Made by a program: the position numbers and the translations under genes. From JAWRCU01 sp033542235 (GTDB taxonomy: Bacteria > Pseudomonadota > Alphaproteobacteria > Rhizobiales > Rhizobiaceae), in the NCBI RefSeq assembly GCF_033542235.1, contig NZ_JAWRCU010000003.1, positions 372,001-436,000 of the forward strand: a stretch of 64,000 bases of DNA, written 5' to 3'. Below are positions 18,488 to 27,835 of this stretch, one piece after another; position 1 is the first letter of the stretch; every line of letters begins with the position of its first letter. The notes beneath the pieces are model-generated. The model was not told the origin of the DNA. It searched no databases and worked only from the letters and a program-made list of their open reading frames with translations.

Positions 18488-19304
18488 AGAAGGTGGACGA
18501 GGCCTGCGAAATCGAGCGTGCGGCCGCGACAACCAACGGCGCAAAGAGTTCCTCGGCCTTTTCGGGCGTGTAACGCGCGCTGGAAACGCCGATATTGACG
18601 GCTGCGACCGGCCGCGCCGCCTGATCAAGGATAGCAGCGGCGACGGAAAGATCGCCGGGGAAAAACTCACCCCAAGTCGTGGCATAGCCCGCATCGCGGG
18701 CGGCATGGAGACGCGCAACCAGCGCATCCACCGTATGGACCGTCTGTGGCGTGAAGGCCTGCAAGGGCGAACGCTCGAGCAGCGTCACGGCTTCGTCGGC
18801 CGGCAGGCGGGAGAGAATGGCCCTGCCCGGCGCCGTGCAGAAGGCCGGCAGGCGAGTGCCGATCACGACATCGGTGTTCAGCATATGCCGGCTCATGAAG
18901 CGGGCTGCAAAGACGATGTCCGTGCCGTGCGGCAGCGTCAGGTTCACCGTCTCTTCCGTCTCGCGGCTGAGATGGAGGAGATAGGGCATGGCCTGGTTGA
19001 CCAACGGATTGGCGGTAATGAAATGGCGCGCCATTTCCAGGCTGCGCAAGCTGAGCTCGAAGCGCTTTGTAACCGGATCCTTCTGCAGATAGCCGAGCTT
19101 GTTCAGCGTGTGGGTAAAACGTTGCGCCGCGCTCTTGTCGAGCCCGACATTGACGCAAATCTGCGCCAAGCTGAGGCTGCGATTCGCACCGTCGAAGGCT
19201 TCGAGAACCCGAAAGGCCTTTTCCACTGACCGCACCATCAGCGGATCGGTATCGTCGAGATTCCTCGTGTCGTCAGAAGACAAGTTGGTCACCTCGGTAG
19301 TCAC
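18486..19304 (-). CDS. IclR-family transcriptional regulator
   Basis: N-terminal winged helix (RSVEKAFRVLEAFDGANRSLSLAQIC... KSAAQRFTHTLNKLGYLQKD) followed by the IclR effector domain (TVNLTLPHGTDIVFAARF, RLPAFCTAPGRAILS, GYATTWGEF). The frame is open to GTG 19385; I place the start at GTG 19304 to give the usual length, but no ribosome-binding site decides it. It is divergent from the second ADC-family gene and is the best candidate to bind the TTCAC-N4-GTGAA sites found before both ADC genes. Confidence 0.88.
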   Translation of the reverse strand: MTTEVTNLSSDDTRNLDDTDPLMVRSVEKAFRVLEAFDGANRSLSLAQICVNVGLDKSAAQRFTHTLNKLGYLQKDPVTKRFELSLRSLEMARHFITANPLVNQAMPYLLHLSRETEETVNLTLPHGTDIVFAARFMSRHMLNTDVVIGTRLPAFCTAPGRAILSRLPADEAVTLLERSPLQAFTPQTVHTVDALVARLHAARDAGYATTWGEFFPGDLSVAAAILDQAARPVAAVNIGVSSARYTPEKAEELFAPLVVAAARSISQASSTF

Positions 19305-19501
19305 ATCGAGCGCCCGAGGGCAGCGTTGCGGAACCTCATCATGTAGCCCGCTCTCCGGGGACACGGCAAGCCAGCCTGCCGGCACGAGCCGGCCGTGCTT
19401 TTGAACAGAAAGTTGTCGCTGTCGCCGGAGAGAATGCCCACAACCAGCGGCCAGCAGCCAACCGCCTCAGGCATTGCTGAAAAGCGCGTGAGAGATATGG
19501 C

Positions 19502-19544
19502 TTGACGCCCACCACTGAGGGGCTATCACGTTCACCTTGGTGAA
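19502..19544 (+). promoter_or_regulatory. Promoter plus TTCAC-N4-GTGAA operator, second ADC gene
   Basis: TTGACG (19502-19507), 16 bases, then TATCAC (19524-19529) resembles a rhizobial sigma-70 promoter. Directly after it lies TTCACCTTGGTGAA (19531-19544), a perfect 6-base inverted repeat that shares outer half-sites and spacing with 14670-14683. Binding there would block transcription start. Confidence 0.55.
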
Positions 19545-19593
19545 ATACAACCCACGATTTTTCATGTCACTTACGAGTCTCGCAAGGACCCAA

Positions 19594-20361
19594 ATGACCC
19601 GCATCCGACTCCACAATGCCAACAACATGCCGTTGCAGGCGCCGCTGATACCCGATCCCTTTGTGCCTTATGACTGCCCCGCCAATCGTAGCCTTAACGC
19701 CATCTGCCAGGGCGACGCGACGATTCTCGGCCAGTATCTGGAGAACACGCCCTTCACACTCACCGGTGATCGCTTCCTGGTCTACGTGTCCGATTTCACC
19801 AATTGCAACAAAACGCCTTTCATGGACGCCGGCATCGTCATTCCGGTGCGCTTCGGCGAGTGCGAGGGCGGCTATTTTCTGTTTGAGTACGAGGACAACG
19901 AGGCAGCGATCGCCGCCGGCCGCGACCTTTGGGGATACCCGAAGAAGTTCGGCACGATCGAACTGACCGAGCGTGAGGGTGGCGCTACCGCAAGCGTCGT
20001 CCGCAATGGCGTCCCGCTGATTTCCATCGACTGCCGATTCGACGAGGTGGAGAGAGAACCGCTGAAAACAACGCCGCATCTCAACATCCATATCCAGCCC
20101 GCTCCAGACGGCACGATCCTCAACAAGCGCGTGATCGCCCGCGACACCTCGCCGGATTTCCGACAAACCTCCTGTCGCTGGGGCTCAGCCCAGGTCTCGC
20201 TCGGCACCCTTCCAACCGACCCGCTCGCGCCGCTCGGTCCGGTGCAGGTGTTTGCCGCGAACTATGTGATCGGCGATTTCTTCGCGACCGAAGAGAACGG
20301 TTGGGGCACTACTATCGCGGACCTCGTCGTCAACGGCCATCCCTCCGGAAAGGAGTCTTGA
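19594..20361 (+). CDS. Acetoacetate decarboxylase-family enzyme (second copy)
   Basis: ADC-superfamily protein of 255 residues. GRDLWGYPKKFGTIEL holds the same lysine pair as the first copy, but the rest differs widely (extra N-terminal PDPFVPYDCPANRSLNAIC segment). The two copies therefore probably act on different substrates or form different steps. ATG 19594 has AAGGA at a good distance; the upstream in-frame start at 19537 lies within the operator. It is transcribed away from the IclR gene. Confidence 0.9.
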   Translation: MTRIRLHNANNMPLQAPLIPDPFVPYDCPANRSLNAICQGDATILGQYLENTPFTLTGDRFLVYVSDFTNCNKTPFMDAGIVIPVRFGECEGGYFLFEYEDNEAAIAAGRDLWGYPKKFGTIELTEREGGATASVVRNGVPLISIDCRFDEVEREPLKTTPHLNIHIQPAPDGTILNKRVIARDTSPDFRQTSCRWGSAQVSLGTLPTDPLAPLGPVQVFAANYVIGDFFATEENGWGTTIADLVVNGHPSGKES

Positions 20362-20459
20362 CGGCAACGTGTCAGCTGCAAATGGCCAACTGCTTCATGT
20401 CGGCTACGGCAATATGGGCCGGGTGAAGGATCGGTCAGGTAAACGGTCTGCAGCAGCGG

Positions 20460-21155
20460 CTATTGCAGCGCGAACTCAGCGGCCGCTTCTGCGTGGATAC
20501 CGGTCGTATCGAAAACGGGGATATCGAAGTCGGCAGCACCGATCAGCATCGTGATTTCGGTGCAGCCCATGATCAGCCCGTCGACCGCGCTGCTGCTGCG
20601 CAGTCGCTCGACCTCTTCCAGAAGGGCCGCCTTGGACGATTTGCTGACGATGCCGCGCACCAGCTCCTCGTAGATGATACGGTGGATCACTTCGCGCCCG
20701 GCCGGATCCGGGACGACTGCTTCGATCGCGTGGCGGTCCTTCAGCCGGCCGGTATAGAAGTCCTGCTCCATCGTGAAGCGCGTCGCCAGGAGGATGGGCC
20801 TGGATACTCCTGCGTTCTTCATCGCCGCCGCTGTAGCATCCGCGATGTGGATGAGCGGCACGCCAACCACGGCCTGCACTTCGCCAGCCAGCTTGTGCAT
20901 GGTGTTGGTGCAGATCACCAGCCCTTCCGCCCCCGCTGCCTCCAGCTTGCGCGCCGCCTCGCATAACATGGCTGAGGCGCCCGCCCAGTCGCCGGCATGC
21001 TGACGCGCCGCGATCTCGTCGAAGTCGAAGGACCACAGGAGCAGCCTGGCGGAATGGAGCCCGCCTGCGCGCTCGCGCACGATTTCGTTGATGAGCCGAT
21101 AATAGATCGCCGTCGATTCCCAGCTCATGCCGCCGAGCAGGCCAAGGGTTTTCAT
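20460..21155 (-). CDS. Aspartate/glutamate racemase-family protein
   Basis: Cofactor-independent racemase fold, 231 residues: LGLLGGMSWEST at the N-terminus, the first catalytic cysteine in ICTNTMHK and the second in IMGCTEITM. Such enzymes racemise aspartate or glutamate or act on related acids such as maleate or hydantoins. ATG 21155 has GAGG nine bases upstream. It is convergent with the second ADC gene and may be part of the same accessory block. Confidence 0.88.
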   Translation of the reverse strand: MKTLGLLGGMSWESTAIYYRLINEIVRERAGGLHSARLLLWSFDFDEIAARQHAGDWAGASAMLCEAARKLEAAGAEGLVICTNTMHKLAGEVQAVVGVPLIHIADATAAAMKNAGVSRPILLATRFTMEQDFYTGRLKDRHAIEAVVPDPAGREVIHRIIYEELVRGIVSKSSKAALLEEVERLRSSSAVDGLIMGCTEITMLIGAADFDIPVFDTTGIHAEAAAEFALQ

Positions 21156-21182
21156 AGCGGGCATCCTCATGTCGTAGGCTGC

Positions 21183-21287
21183 TAGAGCGGCATGCGTTCA
21201 AATTGAACCGCCTCGCCGCTCTATCTCTTTGTTCTGCATCGGATTCGTCCGAAAACCGCTACTCACTTTTCGGTCCGATGCTCTACA
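21183..21287. repeat. RIME-like double palindrome
   Basis: AGAGCGGCATGCG...CGCCGCTCT followed by GCATCGGATTCGTCCG...CGGTCCGATGC, the same two palindromes as at 18388-18487 but in opposite order. It lies between priA and the racemase-like gene and runs up to the priA stop codon. Confidence 0.8.
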
Positions 21288-23463
21288 GAAAGCTTTGCGG
21301 GTCGATGTCTGCCTGCACCCGCACAGACCCCCGCAGCTTCGGTCCGTTGGCCAGCATTGCGCGGACATAGGACTGTATGTCCGAGCGCCGCTCGCCCTGG
21401 ACGAGCAGGCGGAAGCGATGGCGGCCGGCAATCAGCGCAAGCGGCGCCTCGGCCGGGCCGAGCACATGGATGTCGCGGGCCTCGGGTGCTGCGCGGCGCA
21501 GGCCGCGGGCGTGGGCTTCCGCCTCGGCCCTGGTCTGCGCGCTGACGATGATGCCGGCGAGCCGGCCGAAAGGCGGCAGGCGAGCCATCTCGCGCTCGGC
21601 GATCTCCTTCTCGTAGAAGCTTTCCGAATCACCGGAGACGATCGCCCGCATAACCGGGTGGTCCGGCTGGTAGGTCTGCAACAGGCCGATGCTCTTCTTG
21701 CCTGTGCGCCCGGCCCGGCCGGTGACCTGGCTCAGCAATTGGAATGTCCGCTCGGCAGCGCGCGGATCGCCATTGGCGAGGCCAAGGTCGGCATCCACCA
21801 CGCCGACCAGCGTCATGTTCGGAAAATTGTGCCCCTTGGCGACCAGCTGCGTGCCGATCACGATGTCGGCTTCGCCTTTGGCGATCGCTTCGAGTTCGAG
21901 TCGCAAGCGCCGCACCCCGCCGAGAATATCCGAGGACAGCACGATCGTGCGCGCATCCGGGAAGTGGTTGACGACCTCTTCGGCAATACGCTCGACGCCC
22001 GGCCCGCAAGCGACGAGATGGTCGAACGTGCCGCATTCCGGGCAGGCTTCCGGCCGCCGCTCGGCATGACCGCAGTGATGACAGACGAGCTGGCTCCGGA
22101 AGCGGTGCTCCACCAGCCAGCTCGAGCAGTCGTCGCACTGGAAGCGGTGGCCGCAGGATCGGCAAAGCGTCAGCGGCGCATAGCCGCGGCGGTTGAGGAA
22201 GAGCAGCGACTGCTCGCCGCGCCCCAGATTCTCGCGCATGTGGCCAAGCAGCACTGGCGACAGAAAGCCTCCCCGCGCCGGCGGCGCGCGGCGCATGTCG
22301 ATCGCGCCGAGCTTCGGCAGCTCGGCATCGGCGAAGCGCGCGGTAAGCGCGACGCGCGTATAGCGCCCCTGCTCGGAATTGACGCGGCTTTCGATGGACG
22401 GCGTTGCGGATGACAGCACGACCGGGAAGCCGCCTATCCTCGCACGCACCACTGCCATGTCGCGCGCATTGTAAAAGACGCGATCCTCCTGCTTGTAGGC
22501 GGGATCGTGCTCTTCGTCGACGACGACGAGGCCGAGTTCCTTGAACGGCAGGAACAGCGCCGAGCGGGCGCCCGCGACGACCCGCACACGGCCCTCGGCG
22601 ACCTGGCGCCAGACCTTTTCGCGCATTCTCGGCGGCACGTCGGAATGCCATTCGGCCGGCTTGGCGCCGAAGCGGTTCTGGAAGCGATCGAGAAACGCCT
22701 GGGTAAGCGCGATCTCCGGCAGCAGAATGAGCACCTGCCTGCCTTTCCGCAGGGCTGCCGCGACGGCTTCGAAATAGACCTCGGTCTTGCCCGATCCCGT
22801 GACGCCGTCGAGCAGCGCGACGGAATAGGACCCGGCAGCGGCATCGCGCAAAACGTCAGCCGCAGCGGCCTGCTCCGCCGTGAGCTCCGGCTGCGCGAAG
22901 TCGGGGTCGGGAGCTGCGACGACCGGCCGCGGCGGTATGCGGACGGGCTCGAAGACGCCTTGCGCCGAAAGGCCGTCAATCACGGTGAGGGAGACGCCGG
23001 CCGCATGCGCAAGCCCTGACCGCGTCCAGGCGAGACCGTCGGCCGCGAGTTCCAGTGCGCGCGCTCGTGCCGCAGTCATGCGGTCGGGCCGGTTCGCCGT
23101 AAGCGTCAGGCCGTCGATGAACGGCTCGGGGTCGAAGGCGGCCGGCGCGCGTAAGAGCATGCGCGCGACCATGCCGGGCGGCGAGAGCGTATAGGCCGCC
23201 AGCCAATCGACGAAGCGGCGCGCCGCCTCGTCGATCGGCGGGCAATCGAAAACCTCGGAGATCGGCCTGAGCTTCCTGGCGTCGACTTCGTCCGAAGGTC
23301 CGTCCCAGACGATACCCGCCACCTCGCGCGGCCCGAGCGGCACGCGAACGATCGAACCAGGCTCGACCGTCATGCCTGCGGGAACACTATATGAGTAGGG
23401 TCTTTCGGCCGGCATCGGCACCAGCACCGGCACCGTCCGAACCGCAAACGAATCTGCTTTCAT
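21283..23463 (-). CDS. priA: Primosomal protein N' (replication restart helicase)
   Basis: 3'-to-5' DNA helicase that reloads the replisome at stalled forks. 726 residues. Walker A is GVTGSGKTE (220-228), the DEAH-like box is VVDEEHDPAYKQ, and the paired zinc-binding cysteines run through LCRSCGHRFQCDDC and VCHHCGH...CPECG. The N-terminal DNA-binding domain and the C-terminal VQADIDPQSFL are intact. Divergent from fsa, with about 87 bases of shared promoter space. Confidence 0.98.
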   Translation of the reverse strand: MKADSFAVRTVPVLVPMPAERPYSYSVPAGMTVEPGSIVRVPLGPREVAGIVWDGPSDEVDARKLRPISEVFDCPPIDEAARRFVDWLAAYTLSPPGMVARMLLRAPAAFDPEPFIDGLTLTANRPDRMTAARARALELAADGLAWTRSGLAHAAGVSLTVIDGLSAQGVFEPVRIPPRPVVAAPDPDFAQPELTAEQAAAADVLRDAAAGSYSVALLDGVTGSGKTEVYFEAVAAALRKGRQVLILLPEIALTQAFLDRFQNRFGAKPAEWHSDVPPRMREKVWRQVAEGRVRVVAGARSALFLPFKELGLVVVDEEHDPAYKQEDRVFYNARDMAVVRARIGGFPVVLSSATPSIESRVNSEQGRYTRVALTARFADAELPKLGAIDMRRAPPARGGFLSPVLLGHMRENLGRGEQSLLFLNRRGYAPLTLCRSCGHRFQCDDCSSWLVEHRFRSQLVCHHCGHAERRPEACPECGTFDHLVACGPGVERIAEEVVNHFPDARTIVLSSDILGGVRRLRLELEAIAKGEADIVIGTQLVAKGHNFPNMTLVGVVDADLGLANGDPRAAERTFQLLSQVTGRAGRTGKKSIGLLQTYQPDHPVMRAIVSGDSESFYEKEIAEREMARLPPFGRLAGIIVSAQTRAEAEAHARGLRRAAPEARDIHVLGPAEAPLALIAGRHRFRLLVQGERRSDIQSYVRAMLANGPKLRGSVRVQADIDPQSFL

Positions 23464-23550
23464 CGCTCGTGACCTTGCCCGCTCTTTGGTCTAAGGGGAA
23501 GCCGAGCCAGAGGGCGGACGGCCCGAGCAGGAATTCGAAGGAGATGACCC

Positions 23551-24207
23551 ATGAAATTCTTTGTCGATACCGCCGACGTGAAGGAAATCCGCGAGCTGAA
23601 CGAGCTCGGCCTGCTCGACGGCGTCACCACCAATCCGTCGCTGATCCTGAAATCCGGCGGCAGCATCGTCGAGGTGACGAAGGAGATTTGCGACATCGTT
23701 GCCGGCCCGGTGTCGGCCGAAGTCGTGGCTACCGAGTTCAAGCAGATGATGGCCGAGGCGGAATACCTCGCCAAGATCGCCGACAACATCTGCATCAAGG
23801 TGCCGCTGACGCTGGATGGCCTGAAGGCCTGCAAGACGATCCGCACCGAGATGAACCGCATGGTCAACGTCACGCTCTGCTTCTCCCCCAACCAGGCTCT
23901 GCTCGCCGCCAAGGCGGGCGCGAGCTTCATCTCTCCCTTTGTCGGCCGACTCGACGACATCAGCTCCGACGGCATGGATGTGATTGCCGAGATCAAGCAG
24001 ATCTACGACAACTACGATTTCGACACCGAGATTCTGGTGGCGTCGGTCCGCACCGTGAACCATGTGAAGCAGGCAGCCTTGATCGGCGCCGACGTCGTGA
24101 CCGCTCCACCTGCCACGCTGAGGGCGCTGGTGAGCCATCCCCTCACCGACAAGGGCCTGGCGGCGTTCCTCGCTGACTGGGCCAAGACCGGCCAGAAGAT
24201 CGGCTGA
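23551..24207 (+). CDS. fsa: Fructose-6-phosphate aldolase/transaldolase (TalC-type)
   Basis: Short transaldolase-family protein of 218 residues: MKFFVDTADVKEIRELNELG, DGVTTNPSLILKSG, and the Schiff-base lysine in NICIKVPLT. The length puts it in the small FSA/TalC subfamily rather than the 320-residue transaldolase B type. GGAGATG ahead of the ATG is a good ribosome-binding site. It is convergent with lptE, with a long inverted repeat in between. Confidence 0.95.
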   Translation: MKFFVDTADVKEIRELNELGLLDGVTTNPSLILKSGGSIVEVTKEICDIVAGPVSAEVVATEFKQMMAEAEYLAKIADNICIKVPLTLDGLKACKTIRTEMNRMVNVTLCFSPNQALLAAKAGASFISPFVGRLDDISSDGMDVIAEIKQIYDNYDFDTEILVASVRTVNHVKQAALIGADVVTAPPATLRALVSHPLTDKGLAAFLADWAKTGQKIG

Positions 24208-24336
24208 GCGAGAGACGAATAGCGGCAGGCGCTCCGACAGGGTCTGCCGCATGCGCTTCTGGCTCGGATTTCCTGAGCTGGGACACAAGGCCCCGTGGTG
24301 ACGTTGACGGGCTATCAAAGGCGCGACGCTGGTGCC

Positions 24337-24476
24337 CCCTCCCCCTTGTGGGGAGGGATTCAGGGTGGGGGTCCGCGGCGCGCCAAGCCAAGCCGGAGGT
24401 GCTGTCTGCTTCAGCTAACCTTGCAAGCTAATCGCGAGGCACCCCCACCCTGAATCCCTCCCCACAAGGGGGAGGG
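24337..24476. repeat. 35-bp perfect inverted repeat between fsa and lptE
   Basis: Arms at 24337-24371 and 24442-24476 are exact reverse complements over 35 bases with a 70-base spacer. Each arm also folds on itself (CCCTCCCC...GGGGAGGG). It sits between convergent genes, so it could terminate both, and it looks like a mobile or mosaic intergenic repeat of the rhizobial type. Confidence 0.85.
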
Positions 24477-24501
24477 AGTCACGGGCGCCGCGCCATCTCC
24501 A

Positions 24502-25089
24502 TTAGCTCGAGCTGGCCGGGCGCTTGGCCAAGTCCTGCGCCACTGCCATCCGGATAAGCTCCGCAAGCTCACGGGTTGCGCGGTTCTCGGCATCGCGCAG
24601 CGCTCGGTACGCGGCAAATTCCTGGCGCGGCACGTCGTAGGACGCCGTGAACTGCCTCTTGCCAGTGCTGACCAATTTTCCGCTGGAATCGGTCAGCGTG
24701 TAGGTCGCGCTGGCCGTCAGGATCGCGGACGTCGGCTCGTTTTCCTTGTTGATCTGGATATTCGTCGTCGCCTCGGTGATCGCGCTGGTAACAAGATCCA
24801 GCGTGTAGCTCGGATTTGCCGGCTCGCCCTTGCCGCCGCCAAACAGAAAGATGAGGTTGTTGCGGACCTGCTGCCCGATGCGGGTGTTCGCCGGCTTGAT
24901 CGCTATCGTCGAAAGCTCAGATCCGATCGATCCGGCCGCGCCCGGAGCACCTACGGAATAGCCGGCATCCGAATAGAGCGGCCGAACGGTGCAGGCCGAG
25001 ACGGATGCCAGCCCGGCTATCGCCAGAGCAACCGCCGCCAGAATTGGCCGGCTCGCCGCGAAGTGCTTTCCTTGCTCAGGCGACGACAT
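24502..25089 (-). CDS. lptE: LPS-assembly lipoprotein LptE
   Basis: Outer-membrane lipoprotein that plugs the LptD barrel and delivers lipopolysaccharide to the cell surface. 195 residues with a lipoprotein signal: hydrophobic stretch ILAAVALAIAGLASVSAC, cysteine 33 as the lipidation site, followed by TVRPLYSDAG, the conserved mature start. The ATG overlaps the leuS end by 14 bases, the common leuS-lptE arrangement in alphaproteobacteria. holA, which often follows lptE in this group, is not present here. Confidence 0.92.
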   Translation of the reverse strand: MSSPEQGKHFAASRPILAAVALAIAGLASVSACTVRPLYSDAGYSVGAPGAAGSIGSELSTIAIKPANTRIGQQVRNNLIFLFGGGKGEPANPSYTLDLVTSAITEATTNIQINKENEPTSAILTASATYTLTDSSGKLVSTGKRQFTASYDVPRQEFAAYRALRDAENRATRELAELIRMAVAQDLAKRPASSS

Positions 25090-27721
25090 TGACGATCCTC
25101 CCCGGCACGACGATCACCTTTCGCGGCGGTTTCCCCTCGAGCGCCTTCAGCACGAAATCGAGTGCCAGAGCAGCTTGCCTGACGGCACCTTCATCCGCGT
25201 CGCGGGCGATTGTCAATTCGCCGCGCTTCTTGCCGTTGATCTGCACGGGGTAGATGACCTCGCTGTCGACCGTAAGCGCGGGATCGAATTTCGGCCAGGG
25301 CTGGTCGGCGGCGAACCCTTTGCCGCCGAGGGTTGCCCAGCATTCCTCGGCCAGATGCGGCATCATTGGCGCGATCATGACGACCAGGAAGTCGAGCGCT
25401 TGCCTGACTGCCGACTTCACTTCGGGCGCAACCTTGCCCGACGACAGCGCTCCGATCGGGCCTTGAAGCACGTTTGCCAATTCGTAGATGCGGGCGACGG
25501 CCTTGTTGAAGGCGAGCTTCTCGATGTCCTCGCCGACCAGCTTCAGGGCCTTATGCGCGGCCTTGGAAACGGTCCCGGCTTCGTTCTCGACAGCCGCTTT
25601 CGCAGGCAGGCCGGCGAGATGAGGTGCGGCCTCGGAGACGAGCCGCCACAAACGCTGCACGAAACGGTACGCGCCTTCCACGCCGGCTTCGGTCCAGATC
25701 ACGTCGCGGTCGGGCGGCGAATCGGAAAGCATGAACCAGCGCGCCGTATCCGCCCCGTAGCTCGCGATGATGTCGTCGGGGTCGACAACGTTCTTCTTCG
25801 ACTTCGACATTTTCTCGATCGGGCCGATCTCGACCGGCTGGTCGGTAGCGATCAGCTTGGCGCGGCGCACGCCCTCGACATCCTCGATCTTCACTTCGGC
25901 CGGGGTCACATAGGCACCATTGGCGCCGTTGCCGAGCCTGTAGGTCTCGTGCACCACCATGCCCTGCGTGAACATGCCCTCGAACGGTTCTTCGACCTCG
26001 TTGATGTGTCCTGTCACCTTCATGGCGCGGGTGAAAAAGCGCGAATAGAGCAGGTGCAGGATCGCATGCTCGACACCGCCGATATATTGGTTGACCGGCA
26101 GCCAGCCGCCTTTGCCGTCGACATAGGCCAGCGTCGTGGGCTGCGTCTCGTTCCAGGGGTCTGTGAAGCGGGCGAAGTACCAGGACGAATCGACGAAAGT
26201 GTCCATCGTGTCCGTGTCGCGGCGCGCCGGCTTGCCGCATTGCGGGCATGCGACATGCTTCCACGTCGGATTGTGGTCCAGCGGATTGCCCGGCTTGTCG
26301 AATGTCAGCTCGGCAGGCAGGACGACCGGCAGCTCGTTGTCCGGCACGGGTACCGCGCCGCAGGCCTCGCAATGGATCACCGGGATCGGGCAGCCCCATG
26401 GGCGCTGGCGCGAGATCAGCCAGTCGCGCAGCCGGAACTGCACCTTGCGCTCGGCCATCGGCCGATTGCCGATCGTCACGCCCGACAGCCGGGTCGCGAT
26501 CTCGTCGAACGCCTGCGCCGGCTTCATGCCATCGAGGAAGCGCGAATTGATCATGACGCCGTCGCCGTCATAGGCTTCGTCGACAATCTGGAATGTCGCG
26601 GCGTCCTGGCCTTCCGGCATCACGACCGGGATCACCGGCAAGCCGTATTTGTTGGCGAAATCGAGGTCGCGCTGGTCGCCGGACGGACAACCGAAGATCG
26701 CGCCCGTGCCGTAGTCCATCAGCACGAAATTGGCGACATAGACCGGCAGCGTCCAGCTTGGGTCGAAGGGATGCACGGCGCGAATGCCGGTGTCGAACCC
26801 CTTCTTTTCGGCAGTCTCGAGCACCGCAAGCGAAGTGCCCATGTGGCGCGCCTCGTCTATGAAGGCGGCGAGCGCCGGATTCTTCTCCGCCGCCTTTTTC
26901 GCCAGCGGATGGTCCGGTGCGACCGCGGCGAAGGAAGCGCCGAAGATGGTGTCGGGTCGCGTCGTATAGATTTCCAGCTCCGTCTCGCCGGAAGGCGTGG
27001 TCGCCTTGTCGAGCGGCCAGCGGATCAGCAGGCCTTCGGACCGGCCGATCCAGTTCTGCTGCATTAAGCGGACCTTTTCCGGCCAGCGATCGAGAGTATC
27101 GAGACCGTCGAGCAGTTCCTGCGCCATCGAGGTGATCTTGAAGAACCATTGCGTGAGGTCGCGCTGCTCGACGACCGCGCCGGAGCGCCAGCCGCGCCCG
27201 TCGATCACCTGCTCGTTGGCGAGCACCGTCATGTCGACCGGATCCCAGTTGACCTTGGCCGACTTGCGCTCGACCAGCCCGGCCCTCCAGAAATCCAGGA
27301 ACATCTTTTGCTGGTGCTTGTAGTAGCTCGGGTCGCAGGTCGCGAGTTCGCGGCTCCAGTCCAGCGAGAGGCCCATGGTCTTCAGCTGGCCCTTCATCGT
27401 GGCGATGTTGGCATAGGTCCAGTCGCGCGGGTTGACCTTGTTGTCGCGCGCGGCGTTCTCCGCCGGCAGGCCGAAGGCATCCCAGCCCATGGGATGAAGC
27501 ACGTTATATCCCATGGCGCGGCGCCAGCGCGCCACCACGTCGCCCATCGTGTAGTTCCGCACGTGGCCCATATGGATGCGGCCCGACGGATAGGGGAACA
27601 TCTCGAGCACGTAATATTTCGGACGAGGGTCGTCGTTCTTCGTCTCGAAGAGCTTCGCCTCGTCCCAGGCCTTCTGCCAGCGGGCTTCGGACGCGCGAGG
27701 ATTATATCGTTCGGTTGCCAT
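25076..27721 (-). CDS. leuS: Leucyl-tRNA synthetase
   Basis: Class I aminoacyl-tRNA synthetase, 881 residues. The HIGH-type motif is PYPSGRIHMGH (43-53) and the KMSKS motif is intact in KMSKSKKNVVDPDD. The CP1 editing domain (TTRPDTIFGASF, about residue 250) and a zinc-type CEACG...CPQCG segment are present. The longer frame to 27793 is not needed: ATG 27721 begins MATERYNPRASE, the family start. Confidence 0.98.
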   Translation of the reverse strand: MATERYNPRASEARWQKAWDEAKLFETKNDDPRPKYYVLEMFPYPSGRIHMGHVRNYTMGDVVARWRRAMGYNVLHPMGWDAFGLPAENAARDNKVNPRDWTYANIATMKGQLKTMGLSLDWSRELATCDPSYYKHQQKMFLDFWRAGLVERKSAKVNWDPVDMTVLANEQVIDGRGWRSGAVVEQRDLTQWFFKITSMAQELLDGLDTLDRWPEKVRLMQQNWIGRSEGLLIRWPLDKATTPSGETELEIYTTRPDTIFGASFAAVAPDHPLAKKAAEKNPALAAFIDEARHMGTSLAVLETAEKKGFDTGIRAVHPFDPSWTLPVYVANFVLMDYGTGAIFGCPSGDQRDLDFANKYGLPVIPVVMPEGQDAATFQIVDEAYDGDGVMINSRFLDGMKPAQAFDEIATRLSGVTIGNRPMAERKVQFRLRDWLISRQRPWGCPIPVIHCEACGAVPVPDNELPVVLPAELTFDKPGNPLDHNPTWKHVACPQCGKPARRDTDTMDTFVDSSWYFARFTDPWNETQPTTLAYVDGKGGWLPVNQYIGGVEHAILHLLYSRFFTRAMKVTGHINEVEEPFEGMFTQGMVVHETYRLGNGANGAYVTPAEVKIEDVEGVRRAKLIATDQPVEIGPIEKMSKSKKNVVDPDDIIASYGADTARWFMLSDSPPDRDVIWTEAGVEGAYRFVQRLWRLVSEAAPHLAGLPAKAAVENEAGTVSKAAHKALKLVGEDIEKLAFNKAVARIYELANVLQGPIGALSSGKVAPEVKSAVRQALDFLVVMIAPMMPHLAEECWATLGGKGFAADQPWPKFDPALTVDSEVIYPVQINGKKRGELTIARDADEGAVRQAALALDFVLKALEGKPPRKVIVVPGRIVNVVA

Positions 27722-27835
27722 TAACGGATTTTCACTGAATAAGACGGGTCTACTGGTCGGCGGACCTTCACCACGGTTTCCGTGGCGGGTCAACCGAATG
27801 TGGATTTAAACGCCCTGCGCTTCAATGGAATGATC

